A DNA stretch of 64,000 bases from Deltaproteobacteria bacterium (GTDB lineage: Bacteria > Desulfobacterota > JADFVX01). The notes beneath the pieces were generated by a model, which had not been told where the DNA came from, did not search any database, and saw nothing but the letters and a program-made list of their open reading frames with translations. The stretch lies in assembly GCA_029860075.1 (NCBI GenBank), contig JAOUBX010000001.1:25965-89964 (forward strand), written 5' to 3'. Made by a program: the position numbers and the translations under genes. Shown piece after piece: positions 42,669-52,200 of the stretch; position 1 is the stretch's first letter; each line of letters opens with the position of its first letter.

Positions 42669-43380
42669 TAACTTGAAAGCCATGGATGTTGTGATCTTAA
42701 TCGGTGGCAAGGGGACACGTCTTAAGGATGTTATCAATGACCGTCCAAAGCCGATGGCAGAAATAAATGGCCGCCCATTTCTTGATATTCTTATAGAGTA
42801 TGTCGCTAGTTTTGGTTTTTGTCGATTTATCCTATGTTCTGGCTACATGTCGGATTTCATAAGTAGATATTATGAGAAACAAGAAACATCTTACAGCATA
42901 ATAATATCTAAGGAGAAAGAACCGCTTGGGACGGGGGGGGCCGTAAAAAATGCAGAATGCTATATTAAAAGTGATCCTTTTTTGGTAATGAACGGAGATT
43001 CATTTTGTCTGGTAAACCTGGAAGATTTTGTCGGTTTTCATATTGAGAAAAAAGCTGATCTTTCTCTCTCTTTAGCTTCTATTGACAATGCAGCGGATTA
43101 TGGAACTGTTAAGATTAACCAGGAAAATTGTATAGAAAGCTTTGTTGAAAAAGGAATAAGCTCTGCAGGTTATATTAATGCAGGCGTTTATATTTTTAAC
43201 AAAAGTATATTAGAGAAAATGCCTTCTGAAAAAGCCTTTTCTCTTGAAAATGATCTCTTCCCGCAACTTGCAGGTAAATCATTTTATGGCTATGAAACTG
43301 GAGGAGAAATAATCGATATAGGCACTCCGGAAAGATATAGAAAAGCGCAGCAAGCAATAAAAAAGATGCTAAGGTCATAA
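42646..43380 (+). CDS. hddC: D-glycero-alpha-D-manno-heptose 1-phosphate guanylyltransferase (HddC)
   Basis: 244 residues; an internal ATG at 42682 is an alternative start that would remove the overlap. VVILIGGKGTRL is the nucleotide loop, RPKPMAEINGRPF the second motif, LGTGGAVKNA and LVMNGDSF the metal and sugar sites, and EIIDIGTPERY the C-terminal motif, matching the HddC/NTP transferase family. With hddA it makes GDP-heptose. A G8 run (42933-42940) encodes the GTGGA motif and could be slippage-prone. No gmhA-like isomerase was found in the window. Confidence 0.9.
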   Translation: MQHKTSTDNLKAMDVVILIGGKGTRLKDVINDRPKPMAEINGRPFLDILIEYVASFGFCRFILCSGYMSDFISRYYEKQETSYSIIISKEKEPLGTGGAVKNAECYIKSDPFLVMNGDSFCLVNLEDFVGFHIEKKADLSLSLASIDNAADYGTVKINQENCIESFVEKGISSAGYINAGVYIFNKSILEKMPSEKAFSLENDLFPQLAGKSFYGYETGGEIIDIGTPERYRKAQQAIKKMLRS

Positions 43381-43431
43381 TTATAAATTTAATATTTCCC
43401 TTGAATAAGGATTTGATTAGAGTTGCTTATT

Positions 43432-44487
43432 ATGAAGAATTATTTTGTTATATTTTCTTACGGGCGAACTGCAACGCAGTGGATAACTAAAGCATTAAAT
43501 ATGCATTCCGATATATATTGTTCTCATGGCCCGGATTATGGTGATGGGAAGTCTGCGTCTGCATCGGAGGAAGATGAAAGAGAAAGACTTGATTTAATAC
43601 AAAAACGGATGAACAAATTTACTAAATCAATGGATCTTGATGAATATTTTGACCGGATTGAAACGATTCAAAAAGGAAAAAGTTTCTATGGAAATATTCA
43701 TGGGATTCTTCCTCAAAGAGTTTTTACCCGTTTAAGACCATTTAAAAGGAAATATAATTTTATCAATGTTGTTAGACATCCTGTAAAAAGAGTTGAATCA
43801 ATGAAGAATAGATTGCTTCATGTTTCATCTGGCAGTGAGTTTCTTAAACAACAATATGAAAATATGTTTTTGTTTGAAAAAGATACAAAAATGATGCACA
43901 GGCTTGTGGAAAAATTTGATGTAGATTTCTCTAAATATGATAATAGAATATTTTTTCTGGCAGTACAACTTCTGGAAGCAGATCTTGTGGAAAGTTCATT
44001 GCCTGTTCCTCACTTGCAAATGGAGAGAATTACAGCTGATATTGAGTATTTTTTGTATTTTTTGAAAAAAATTACAGGTGGTAAACTCAAGTTAAGTGAT
44101 TCCTATATTCGTGATGTTGCATTATTCGGCAAAGTAGATGAGAGAGGAAGTAACATGATTAATAGTTCATTTGATCAGTTTGAACAATGGGAGGAGTGGA
44201 AGAAATGGTTGTTTCTTAAGACAATCGACAAATTGAAGCTTTTTAAAGTATATGATAATTATGGTTATGATCTTTCATATTGTATTAATTCGGTTTCAAA
44301 AAGTAGTGGCTCTTTGTCTCAATTAACCGATGTTAATGATGATAGTGTAAGTACAGGTAAGAGAAATAACAATGTAATAAATGCGTTGTATTGTCTTTTA
44401 TCCTTCTTCAAACGTCCTAAAGCATTGGGAGGTTTATTTTTAAAGGCGATGAAACGTCGCAGGTTTTTATCCTCTTTAGTTAATTGA
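43432..44487 (+). CDS. Second sulfotransferase-fold protein
   Basis: About 351 residues from the ATG at 43432. The nucleotide loop is FSYGRTATQWITKALNMH (about 8-25) and a 3'-phosphate-binding-like segment is INVVRHPVKRVESMKNR (about 111-127). The remainder is helical, AT-rich in coding, and ends in a basic tail. Sequence similarity to the gene at 28479 is limited to these motifs. It may move sulfate or, given the phosphoramidate genes, a 3'-phospho-CDP-linked group onto the glycan. About 120 bases without a gene follow. Confidence 0.7.
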   Translation: MKNYFVIFSYGRTATQWITKALNMHSDIYCSHGPDYGDGKSASASEEDERERLDLIQKRMNKFTKSMDLDEYFDRIETIQKGKSFYGNIHGILPQRVFTRLRPFKRKYNFINVVRHPVKRVESMKNRLLHVSSGSEFLKQQYENMFLFEKDTKMMHRLVEKFDVDFSKYDNRIFFLAVQLLEADLVESSLPVPHLQMERITADIEYFLYFLKKITGGKLKLSDSYIRDVALFGKVDERGSNMINSSFDQFEQWEEWKKWLFLKTIDKLKLFKVYDNYGYDLSYCINSVSKSSGSLSQLTDVNDDSVSTGKRNNNVINALYCLLSFFKRPKALGGLFLKAMKRRRFLSSLVN

Positions 44488-44608
44488 TAAATGTAAAATT
44501 ATTTGTAAAATGACGTCCATTTCATTTATAAACTTGAAAAAGAAATAATGAACATCAAATTGTCTTAATGCTTTATTTAATTAGTATGGAATTTTCGGTA
44601 ACTCTTTT

Positions 44609-46111
44609 TTGACAAAATCAGACCAGATTGGCAGGAATATACGTTTAATGGTTTTGAGCCAGGGGTTGATAATGCTTGGCTCCTTTATTTTGATGCCATT
44701 AATTGTAGGCCATGTAGGTAAAGAACTATATGGCGCTTATGTTTTAACTATCGCATTTAATGGTTACTTTGGACTTTTTGACTTTGGAATTGGCACGGCA
44801 GTGACAAAATATACAGCTGAATATAGAGGGCAGGGAGATATCTCAAAGGTAAATGAAATAGTCAGTGCAGCCTTTGTTTTTTATATATTTTTTGCCCTTC
44901 TCGTAAGTTCGATAATATTTTTTATTGCTCTTAATATTGACCAGTTTTTTAGTGTTAAAAATAACAAAGAACTTATAGAAGAGTTATTTAAAATAACAGC
45001 GCTATTTTCTCTGATTATATGGCCTACGAAGCTTTTTCGTGATACACTGGAAGGCTTTCAGCGGTTTGACTTAATAGCCAAAATCAATATTCTGACTCAA
45101 CTGGCTTATATTTCATTAACCTATATTTTTTTGAAGAATGGATATGGAGTGATAACCATTCTTGTTCTTACACACTCCCTTGCTGTTTTGAATAATTTGT
45201 TGTTGTGTATATTAACTTTTAAAAACTCAAAGCAATTTAAAATAACATTTCCTTACTTATATTTTGGCACTTTTAAAAAAATATTTAGTTTTAGCTTTTT
45301 CATTTTTCTTTGTTCAATGGCCGGCTTTATTTCGAGGGAACTTTCAAATGTAATAATTGGAAGTTTTCTGTCTTTTGCTGCCATAGCCTTATTTCAGCCG
45401 GCTTACATGTTTCAAAAGAGCCTGGCTGTATTCATTACAAAAGTTATAGGAGGTTCGTTCAGAGTTGCATCAGCAGAAGCAGAGGGCAAGGGTAATGATG
45501 AAAAACAACGATACTTATTACTTGAGGGTGGGAAATTTATTACAATGGCTGCAATCCCCTTGATTGTTATTGTGATATTTTTTATGGAACCTTTGATTAA
45601 TTATTGGCTTGGAGAGGGGTTTAATGAAAGTATCTTCCCCGCTCAAGTTATAGTAGCCAGTTGGGCTTTCAATGCTTTTTTAGAGGTTGGTCTGGGTATA
45701 GTCATTGCGAAAAGCAAGGTAAAGGCTTTTTCTAAAATACTAATAGCTGAAGCGTTCTTATATCTTGCTTTATCTTTGATACTGATAAACTTTATTGGCA
45801 TTGCCGGGGTAGCAATATCTGTTCTTGTAGCACGAATGACTATATTTTTCCCCGCTTTGTTAGCATTAACTTTAAAGTCGGTTCAAATGCCAATTTTAAA
45901 TTATTTCAAATTGACATTTCAATGGAATTGCATATTGTTTTTTATCACTTTTTTTGTCTCATTTCTTGTAAGAGAATATTTCTATCCTAAGAATCTATTT
46001 ATCATGTGCCTTGAAATAGGATTTATTTATTTTTTTGTGATTGCTTTTTGTTATATATTTCAAATGAGTCAGGAAGACAGGAATAAAATTAAAACTCTCA
46101 TTCGAATTTAA
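44609..46111 (+). CDS. Polysaccharide flippase (Wzx-like, MOP superfamily)
   Basis: 500 residues from a TTG; the N-terminal MTKSDQIGRNIRLMVLSQG is typical, so this start is favoured although the ribosome site is weak. About 12-14 membrane segments are visible. FDFGIGTAVTKYTAEYRGQGD, after the second segment, is a hallmark of Wzx/RfbX-type flippases. It would move the undecaprenyl-linked repeat unit to the periplasmic side. No obvious Wzy polymerase was identified nearby, although the YfhO and other membrane proteins are unassigned. Confidence 0.88.
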   Translation: MTKSDQIGRNIRLMVLSQGLIMLGSFILMPLIVGHVGKELYGAYVLTIAFNGYFGLFDFGIGTAVTKYTAEYRGQGDISKVNEIVSAAFVFYIFFALLVSSIIFFIALNIDQFFSVKNNKELIEELFKITALFSLIIWPTKLFRDTLEGFQRFDLIAKINILTQLAYISLTYIFLKNGYGVITILVLTHSLAVLNNLLLCILTFKNSKQFKITFPYLYFGTFKKIFSFSFFIFLCSMAGFISRELSNVIIGSFLSFAAIALFQPAYMFQKSLAVFITKVIGGSFRVASAEAEGKGNDEKQRYLLLEGGKFITMAAIPLIVIVIFFMEPLINYWLGEGFNESIFPAQVIVASWAFNAFLEVGLGIVIAKSKVKAFSKILIAEAFLYLALSLILINFIGIAGVAISVLVARMTIFFPALLALTLKSVQMPILNYFKLTFQWNCILFFITFFVSFLVREYFYPKNLFIMCLEIGFIYFFVIAFCYIFQMSQEDRNKIKTLIRI

Positions 46112-46149
46112 ATACTTTAATTTTAAGAAATTAATATGTAGTTAAGATT

Positions 46150-46968
46150 ATGAAAGCCTCGGTTATTACAGTCATATTTAATGAAGTGAACCATATTGAA
46201 AGTATAATTAAAAGTGTTTTATCTCAAGACTGCGCTGATTTTGAACTTTTGCTGATTGATGGAGGGTCGACGGATGGAACTGTTGAAATTATAAAAAAAT
46301 ATGCGAAAGAAGATTCAAGATTGAAATGGATTAGTGAACCTGATAATGGGGCCGCTGATGCCATTAGTAAGGGGTTGAAGCTGGCAAGTGGTAACATTAT
46401 TGGATTTATTAATGCTGGAGATGAACTTTGTGATAGTGCAATAAAGTCTGCAGTAATAACGTTTATGGAAAATCCGACGTATGATATATTTCATGGAGAT
46501 TTGTTAAAGCTCCAGGGTGAGAAAGTCATGTACCTGTTGAAACCGAGTAGAAATATAGATTTTCATATTTGGCATGAAATGCCGATAAACTCTGTTGGAA
46601 CTTTTTATACAAGGCGGGCAATTGACATGGTTGGAGGATATGATTTTTCCTATAAAGTGGCAACTGATTATGACATGCTTCTTAGGATGTATATTAAAAA
46701 GTGTCGCTTTTACTATCTTGACATGCCTCTTGCAAAAATGAGGTATGGGGGAGTTAGTGATACAAATTACGTAGAAGGTCTTAAGGAAATCTTCATTTCA
46801 TCAACAAAAAACGGATATCCCAAATATAAAGCTGCACTTTGGTTTGCGTTCAAGTTCTTTGTTAGAACAACAAAAAATTTTCTCAGAAAAATTGGATTTC
46901 ATTCTGTGATTCGACTTCACCCTAAATTTCATCCCATAGGTGGTGGCAAAAGTAAGATGGGCAGATGA
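46150..46968 (+). CDS. GT2 family glycosyltransferase
   Basis: 272 residues. ASVITVIFNEVNHI, LLIDGGSTDGT, WISEPDNGAADAISKGL and IGFINAGDEL (in place of DxD) place it with small GT2 transferases of O-antigen clusters such as WcaA/WcaE-like enzymes. The C-terminus is basic and may touch the membrane. It probably adds one residue of the repeat unit. The next gene starts four bases after its stop. Confidence 0.9.
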   Translation: MKASVITVIFNEVNHIESIIKSVLSQDCADFELLLIDGGSTDGTVEIIKKYAKEDSRLKWISEPDNGAADAISKGLKLASGNIIGFINAGDELCDSAIKSAVITFMENPTYDIFHGDLLKLQGEKVMYLLKPSRNIDFHIWHEMPINSVGTFYTRRAIDMVGGYDFSYKVATDYDMLLRMYIKKCRFYYLDMPLAKMRYGGVSDTNYVEGLKEIFISSTKNGYPKYKAALWFAFKFFVRTTKNFLRKIGFHSVIRLHPKFHPIGGGKSKMGR

Positions 46969-46971
46969 AAA

Positions 46972-47982
46972 ATGAGCAGGCTGAAAATATTATATATTAC
47001 TAAAAATTCAAAAAGCTTGACCGGTGCCGGGACATATTCCGATATTCTAATTAATGAAATGGCAAAAAAACATGATGTTAAGATTTTTGAAAATGACAGT
47101 GATCTGAAAAAAAAATGGGACATTGTTCATGTAACCGATCTAAAACATTTGAATCGTAAATTATTGAAAAAATTACCCAGACCTGTTGTCGTAGATATCC
47201 ATGACTATTACTGGCTTAAGTTTTATCCATTTTTTTGTCTTGATTTTGCACTCAGGTTAATATTTCAGAAGATAAGAAAGTTCAAGTATAAGCGCTTGTT
47301 AAGAGAATCTGATGCGATAGTAACACACTGTAAATATTTGAGGGACAGGGTTGAACATAAAAACAAATATTTACTTTGGATAGGTATCCAGCCTAAGGCC
47401 CTGGCTAATGATCTTGAAACTGAAAGAGAAAATTTAATTCTCTTTGTCGGACGTGACTATTTCAGAAAGGGAATATACCCTCTTTTGAAAGCCATCCCTT
47501 TTGTGATGAAAAAAATTCCTGACGTCAGATTAATTGTTGTTGGCAAGGAGTATCGGCATTCCAGGTGGTTGGCAAAGTTTTTAGGCCGGGGCTTGCCTGT
47601 AGAGTTTATCAATGGCATGGAAAGGAATGAACTCCTTAAATTATTTAGAAAAGCAAAAACCTTTGTGCTTCCTTCACATATTGAAGCTTTTGGTATCGTT
47701 AATCTGGAAGCGATGGCTTCAGGTACGCCTGTCGTTGCCTCTCGGGTAGGGGGGATTCCTGAGGTGATAAAGGATGGGGAAAATGGACTGCTTGTTAATA
47801 GGGGTGACCATATTGGAATCTCTGATGCCATTATAAAGTGTTTTACAGAGAAATCCCTTATTCGTAAAATATCGGAAGAAGGCCGCAAAGTTGTATCTTC
47901 TCGTTTTCTTGCGGGCGATATGGCGGTTTCCATGGAAAAAATTTACAGAGATATTATAAAGACTTATACCTATACACACTAA
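46972..47982 (+). CDS. GT4 family glycosyltransferase
   Basis: 336 residues. The second domain contains LILFVGRDYFRKGIYPLL and the donor motif PSHIEAFGIVNLEAMASGTPVVAS, the E-x7-E signature of GT4 enzymes. The N-terminal domain is short, with SLTGAGTYSDILI as the acceptor loop. A retaining transferase for the surface glycan; donor unknown. Confidence 0.92.
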   Translation: MSRLKILYITKNSKSLTGAGTYSDILINEMAKKHDVKIFENDSDLKKKWDIVHVTDLKHLNRKLLKKLPRPVVVDIHDYYWLKFYPFFCLDFALRLIFQKIRKFKYKRLLRESDAIVTHCKYLRDRVEHKNKYLLWIGIQPKALANDLETERENLILFVGRDYFRKGIYPLLKAIPFVMKKIPDVRLIVVGKEYRHSRWLAKFLGRGLPVEFINGMERNELLKLFRKAKTFVLPSHIEAFGIVNLEAMASGTPVVASRVGGIPEVIKDGENGLLVNRGDHIGISDAIIKCFTEKSLIRKISEEGRKVVSSRFLAGDMAVSMEKIYRDIIKTYTYTH

Positions 47983-48000
47983 TTGAAGAGAGAACCTTTC

Positions 48001-50448
48001 ATGAATTTAAATGGAACGATAAAAGACCTTCTCGATACCGGCAGATCCCGTTTTTGGATTCTTCTTATCACATTAATACCAATATTTCTTTTATATAAGA
48101 TTCTTTTTTTAGGCGAAATTATTTACGCCCCGGATGTCCTCACCCAGTACTATTGGGAGGTTATTGACTATGGAAAAACTCATTTTCCAAATCCTTTTGG
48201 TGATAAATGGCGCCCTTTGATTAACTTTGGACAGGGAGGTCTTCCGGTTCCGGCCAAGGCATATTTTCCCTGGCGCTTATTTACATACATGATTTTTTCT
48301 TTACCGACGAGCATAGCATGGGAAACCGTTACTCATATAATATTTGCCGGTATGGGTACTTTTTTCTATTGCAGGCTGATTAAACTCAATCGGGCCAGTT
48401 CATTTCTTGCCGCTATATTTTTTATCCTTTCCTCTCCTGTTATATCTTTAATCAATGCCGGGCATATTGGCAAGATCAATACGATTGCCTGGGCGCCATG
48501 GGTTTTTCTTGCGCTGGAAAAAGGATTTCAGGATAGAAAACTATTCTACTTTTTAATTACCGGCGCCGTTCTGGCAGTTCAGTTTTTTGAAATGCACTGG
48601 CAGATATCTTTTTACACATGCATTGCAGTAGCCTTCTATTTTATTGCCAGACTTACAAATTTGCACCTGGAGGATAAAAATACAAAAGAAAGTGCCAGGT
48701 TATTCGTTTATGGCACAGTAATGGTTGTTGTGCTGTTTGCAGCCATTTCTATTGAATTTTTACATATTTATGACTGGTCAAAACGAAGTGAAAGAGCTGG
48801 AGGGATGAGTTATGATACCGGAATGAGTTGGTCATTGCCTCCGGAAGAATTGGTTACATTTCTTATCCCCGGCTTTTTTGGTCTGAGCATGAAGATGGGC
48901 GCCGATCCCTCTGGTGAACATATATATTATTGGGGGAGAATGCTATTTACGCAGACAACCGACTACATGGGGATTTTCCCGTTAGTGCTGGCTTTTTCAG
49001 CTTTATTTTATCGGAGAAACTGGTACACAAAGTTTTTCCTTTTTCTTTCTCTTTTTACGCTAATTGCGGCGCTTGGAAAATATACACCTGTTTATCGTTT
49101 CATGTTTGATTATCTTCCCGGTTTTTCCACATTCCGGGTTCCTAAAATGATACTTTTCCTTTTTGCTTTTACTGTTTCCGTCCTGGCAGGGTTTGGAGCA
49201 GAATGGCTGTTTTTTGATGAGGATAGAAAGAAGAGTGAAAGCGTAAAAAGGATTATTTATGTTCTTGGCATCCTTCTTTTGATTACGCTGGGGATTACCC
49301 TTTACGCCTATTTTGATAAGGAAAGCCTTATACAGGCATATAAGCCGGAATTATCCAGGTCTTTTCGCACAAAACTACCTGAAAGTATGATTGATAAAAG
49401 GTTTATGAACATTATACAGGGTTCTATTGTCTTCCTGTTTATTTCAGGTTCTGCAATGTTTCTATGCTGGTTGAGTATAAAAAAGAAAATTTCCGGAAAC
49501 CTGCTTGTTTTTATTGCCTCTTTATTATTTATAATAGATATATGGATTGTTAACAGTAAATTTATCGTTACCGGTCCTGCGCCAAAAATAGAGAAAAGCA
49601 AGACGATAGAATTTCTTGAAAATGATAAAGGACTATACCGGGTAGCTACTTTTGCCGGGGAAGATTCTTTTCAGTATTCCTATTTCAAAATTCCCGTCGT
49701 CTCTAATTATCTTGCAGTTTCAGAAGGTTTTTTTGTTGAATACCGGAACAGGTTATCATTAAAGGGCAATTCCCTGGATCTTATGAATGTTAAGTATATA
49801 ACACTGAAAAGATCTGATATAAAAGCCCCTCTGGGTTCAACATTTTTGGATAAATATACAGTTGTTTTTATTGATAATGAAAAGGGTATTGTTTTAATTG
49901 AAAATAAAAAATATCTTCCAAAAGCCTATCCGGTCCATCGAGTTGTTGTGGAAACTCAAAAGGATTCAATCTTCAATGTATTGAATCACCCTCAGTTTAA
50001 CTCCAGGGAAATGGTTTTGCTGGAAGAAAAGCCTCACACATTGCCGCCTTCATCTATACCGTCTTCAAAATCTGACGTTCATATTACAACTTATAATAAT
50101 GATGAAATACTGATTAATGCAGACATGGCCCAGGATGGTTTTCTTGTGCTGGCTGAGAAGTATCATCCGGGATGGAAAGCTTATATCAATGGAGTGAAAA
50201 CGAAAATTTATAAGGCTAATTATATTGCCAGAGCCATCTATTTGCCTGAGGGAAAGCATAAGGTTACCTTTGTTTTTGATCCCTGGCCGTATAAGGTCGG
50301 ATTATGGCTCAGTTTGGCCACATTTGTCTTTCTTGCAGGGGCAATTGCAATGAGGGTAAGAGGAGGTAAACCTGTAGTGCTGATTCAGGAAGATGCAGTG
50401 AAAAAGAAGAAGAAAAAAGGGAAAAAGGGAAAAAAAGGAAGAAGTTAA
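48001..50448 (+). CDS. YfhO-family membrane protein
   Basis: About 815 residues from the ATG at 48001 (GAAGAGAG upstream); a TTG at 47983 is also open. Around 12 membrane segments fill the first 520 residues, with the loop DVLTQYYWEVI early and RSERAGGMSYDTG later. A periplasmic domain (about 540-760) ends with DGFLVLAEKYHPGWKAYING, a YfhO hallmark, then a last membrane helix and a polybasic tail rich in Lys and Gly. YfhO proteins are GT-C-like and proposed to transfer sugars from lipid carriers. A paralogue lies at 59256. Confidence 0.87.
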   Translation: MNLNGTIKDLLDTGRSRFWILLITLIPIFLLYKILFLGEIIYAPDVLTQYYWEVIDYGKTHFPNPFGDKWRPLINFGQGGLPVPAKAYFPWRLFTYMIFSLPTSIAWETVTHIIFAGMGTFFYCRLIKLNRASSFLAAIFFILSSPVISLINAGHIGKINTIAWAPWVFLALEKGFQDRKLFYFLITGAVLAVQFFEMHWQISFYTCIAVAFYFIARLTNLHLEDKNTKESARLFVYGTVMVVVLFAAISIEFLHIYDWSKRSERAGGMSYDTGMSWSLPPEELVTFLIPGFFGLSMKMGADPSGEHIYYWGRMLFTQTTDYMGIFPLVLAFSALFYRRNWYTKFFLFLSLFTLIAALGKYTPVYRFMFDYLPGFSTFRVPKMILFLFAFTVSVLAGFGAEWLFFDEDRKKSESVKRIIYVLGILLLITLGITLYAYFDKESLIQAYKPELSRSFRTKLPESMIDKRFMNIIQGSIVFLFISGSAMFLCWLSIKKKISGNLLVFIASLLFIIDIWIVNSKFIVTGPAPKIEKSKTIEFLENDKGLYRVATFAGEDSFQYSYFKIPVVSNYLAVSEGFFVEYRNRLSLKGNSLDLMNVKYITLKRSDIKAPLGSTFLDKYTVVFIDNEKGIVLIENKKYLPKAYPVHRVVVETQKDSIFNVLNHPQFNSREMVLLEEKPHTLPPSSIPSSKSDVHITTYNNDEILINADMAQDGFLVLAEKYHPGWKAYINGVKTKIYKANYIARAIYLPEGKHKVTFVFDPWPYKVGLWLSLATFVFLAGAIAMRVRGGKPVVLIQEDAVKKKKKKGKKGKKGRS

Positions 50449-50501
50449 TAGCCGCCTGAAATATAAAATCTTTTATGGAACCTATTATTAAAGGTTGATC
50501 T

Positions 50502-51572
50502 ATGCCTGAAAAATTAAAGTTTGCCTTCATCGGATGTGGTAGAATCGCCAAAAGACATGCCCAGATACTGTCTGTAATGGATGATGTAAAGCTTGTTGCA
50601 GTATGTGATATTATTAATGATCGTGCCCGATCATTCAGTACAGAATATGATGTGCCTTGCTATACGGATTATCATAAGATGCTCAAGGATGAAGACATTG
50701 ACGTTGTCAGTGTGTTAACACCCAGTGGTTCTCATGCCGAAATCGGGATTGATGTTGCGAAGACGGGGCGGCATGTGATTGTAGAAAAACCGATGGCCCT
50801 TCGTCTGGAGGATGCCGATGCATTGACGGCAGCCTGCTCTGTTAACAAGGTTGAACTTTTTGTCGTTAAGCAGAACAGGTATAATCTTCCTGTTATCAAG
50901 CTTAGGGAAGCTATTGACGGGGGGCGGTTTGGAAAATTGGTTTTGGGGACGGTGCGGGTAAGGTGGTGCAGGAGGCAGGACTATTACGATCAGGATGCCT
51001 GGCGGGGGACATGGGCCATGGACGGCGGCGTTTTTACCAATCAGGCGAGTCACCATATCGATCTTCTTCAATGGATGATGGGGCCTGTTGAAAGTGTCAT
51101 GGCAAAAACAGGAACAATGCTTACCAATATTGAAACTGAAGATACAGGCGTGGCTATACTCAAATTTCAAAATGGCGCGCTTGGAGTAATTGAAGCGACA
51201 ACCTGTACACGGCCGAAAGACCTTGAGGGATCAATAAGTGTCCTTGGAGAAAAAGGTTCTGTTGAGATTGCAGGCTTTGCCGTTAACAAGATGAAAATCT
51301 GGAACTTTGAAGAACCGCTCGACGGAGATGAAGAGGTAATAGAAAAGTATGCCCAGAATCCTCCTGATGTTTATGGTTTCGGTCATAATGAATTTTTACG
51401 TAACGTCGTTGATTGCATAAAAGATGGCAGACACTCGATTATCGATGGTTTGGAGGGCCGTAAGTCACTGGAATTGATTAATGCCATCTATGAGTCAGTG
51501 GAAACGGGCAGGGAAGTATTCTTGCGTTTTAAACCGAAAAGATGCCGTCTCGGCATGAGAGATCGTGGCTGA
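50502..51572 (+). CDS. Gfo/Idh/MocA oxidoreductase (WlbA/WbpB-like)
   Basis: 356 residues. The NAD-binding FAFIGCGRIAKRHAQIL, the EKPMAL motif with the conserved Lys, WRGTWAMDGGVFTNQASHHI (GG and His region) and a C-terminal GRHSIIDGLEGRKSLELI are as in UDP-N-acetyl-2-amino-2-deoxyglucuronate dehydrogenases. It oxidises C3 of the UDP-GlcNAc uronic acid in the cytoplasm. The next two genes supply an acetyltransferase and an aminotransferase, completing a WlbA-B-C set for UDP-2,3-diacetamido-2,3-dideoxy-glucuronate. The UDP-GlcNAc 6-dehydrogenase is not in the window. It overlaps the next gene by eight bases. Confidence 0.88.
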   Translation: MPEKLKFAFIGCGRIAKRHAQILSVMDDVKLVAVCDIINDRARSFSTEYDVPCYTDYHKMLKDEDIDVVSVLTPSGSHAEIGIDVAKTGRHVIVEKPMALRLEDADALTAACSVNKVELFVVKQNRYNLPVIKLREAIDGGRFGKLVLGTVRVRWCRRQDYYDQDAWRGTWAMDGGVFTNQASHHIDLLQWMMGPVESVMAKTGTMLTNIETEDTGVAILKFQNGALGVIEATTCTRPKDLEGSISVLGEKGSVEIAGFAVNKMKIWNFEEPLDGDEEVIEKYAQNPPDVYGFGHNEFLRNVVDCIKDGRHSIIDGLEGRKSLELINAIYESVETGREVFLRFKPKRCRLGMRDRG

Positions 51573-52200
51573 TTATAAACTTTATAATAATGTCCACCTT
51601 GCAGGAACATCAAATATTGGTGATTATGTAATTATTGGTATGCCGCCTGCCGGAAAGTGTGATGGAGAGCTTGAAACATTCCTTGGGAGCGACGCGCTGA
51701 TAAGGTCTCATACGGTAATTTATGCAGGTAATTGCATCGGTAATTATTTCCAGACAGGGCATAATGTGATGATTCGCGAGGATAACAGAATCGGAAACAG
51801 TGTGAGTATCGGGACGGGAACGGTCGTTGAGCACCATGTGACTATTGAAAATAATGTGAGGATTCACTCGCAGGCATTTATTCCTGAATATTCAACGCTG
51901 AAGGAGGGATGCTGGATAGGTCCGAATGCAGCGCTTACTAATGCTCTGCACCCGCTTTGCCCCAAGGTAAAGGAATGTATTAAAGGGCCGACTATCGGCA
52001 GGAATGCAAAAATCGGGGCCAATGCGACGGTTTTGCCCGATATTAAAATAGGAGAGAATTCTCTTGTCGGCAGTGGTTCCGTTGTTACGAAAGATGTACC
52101 TGAGGGCGTTGTTGTCGCCGGTAACCCGGCCAAATTTATTAAAAAAATTGAAGAAATCAATTGTCCCTATGAATTGATAGAAAGGCCCTATGAGATCTGA
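51565..52200 (+). CDS. Left-handed beta-helix N-acetyltransferase (WlbB/WbpD-like)
   Basis: 211 residues, GTG start overlapping the dehydrogenase. Hexapeptide repeats run through most of the chain (for example NIGDYVIIGMP, NRIGNSVSIGTG, AKIGANATVLPDIKIG), ending with GSVVTKDVPEGVVVAGNPAK, the family's terminal signature. It would acetylate the 3-amino group made by the aminotransferase encoded next. Acetyl-CoA is the expected donor. Confidence 0.88.
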   Translation: MADYKLYNNVHLAGTSNIGDYVIIGMPPAGKCDGELETFLGSDALIRSHTVIYAGNCIGNYFQTGHNVMIREDNRIGNSVSIGTGTVVEHHVTIENNVRIHSQAFIPEYSTLKEGCWIGPNAALTNALHPLCPKVKECIKGPTIGRNAKIGANATVLPDIKIGENSLVGSGSVVTKDVPEGVVVAGNPAKFIKKIEEINCPYELIERPYEI

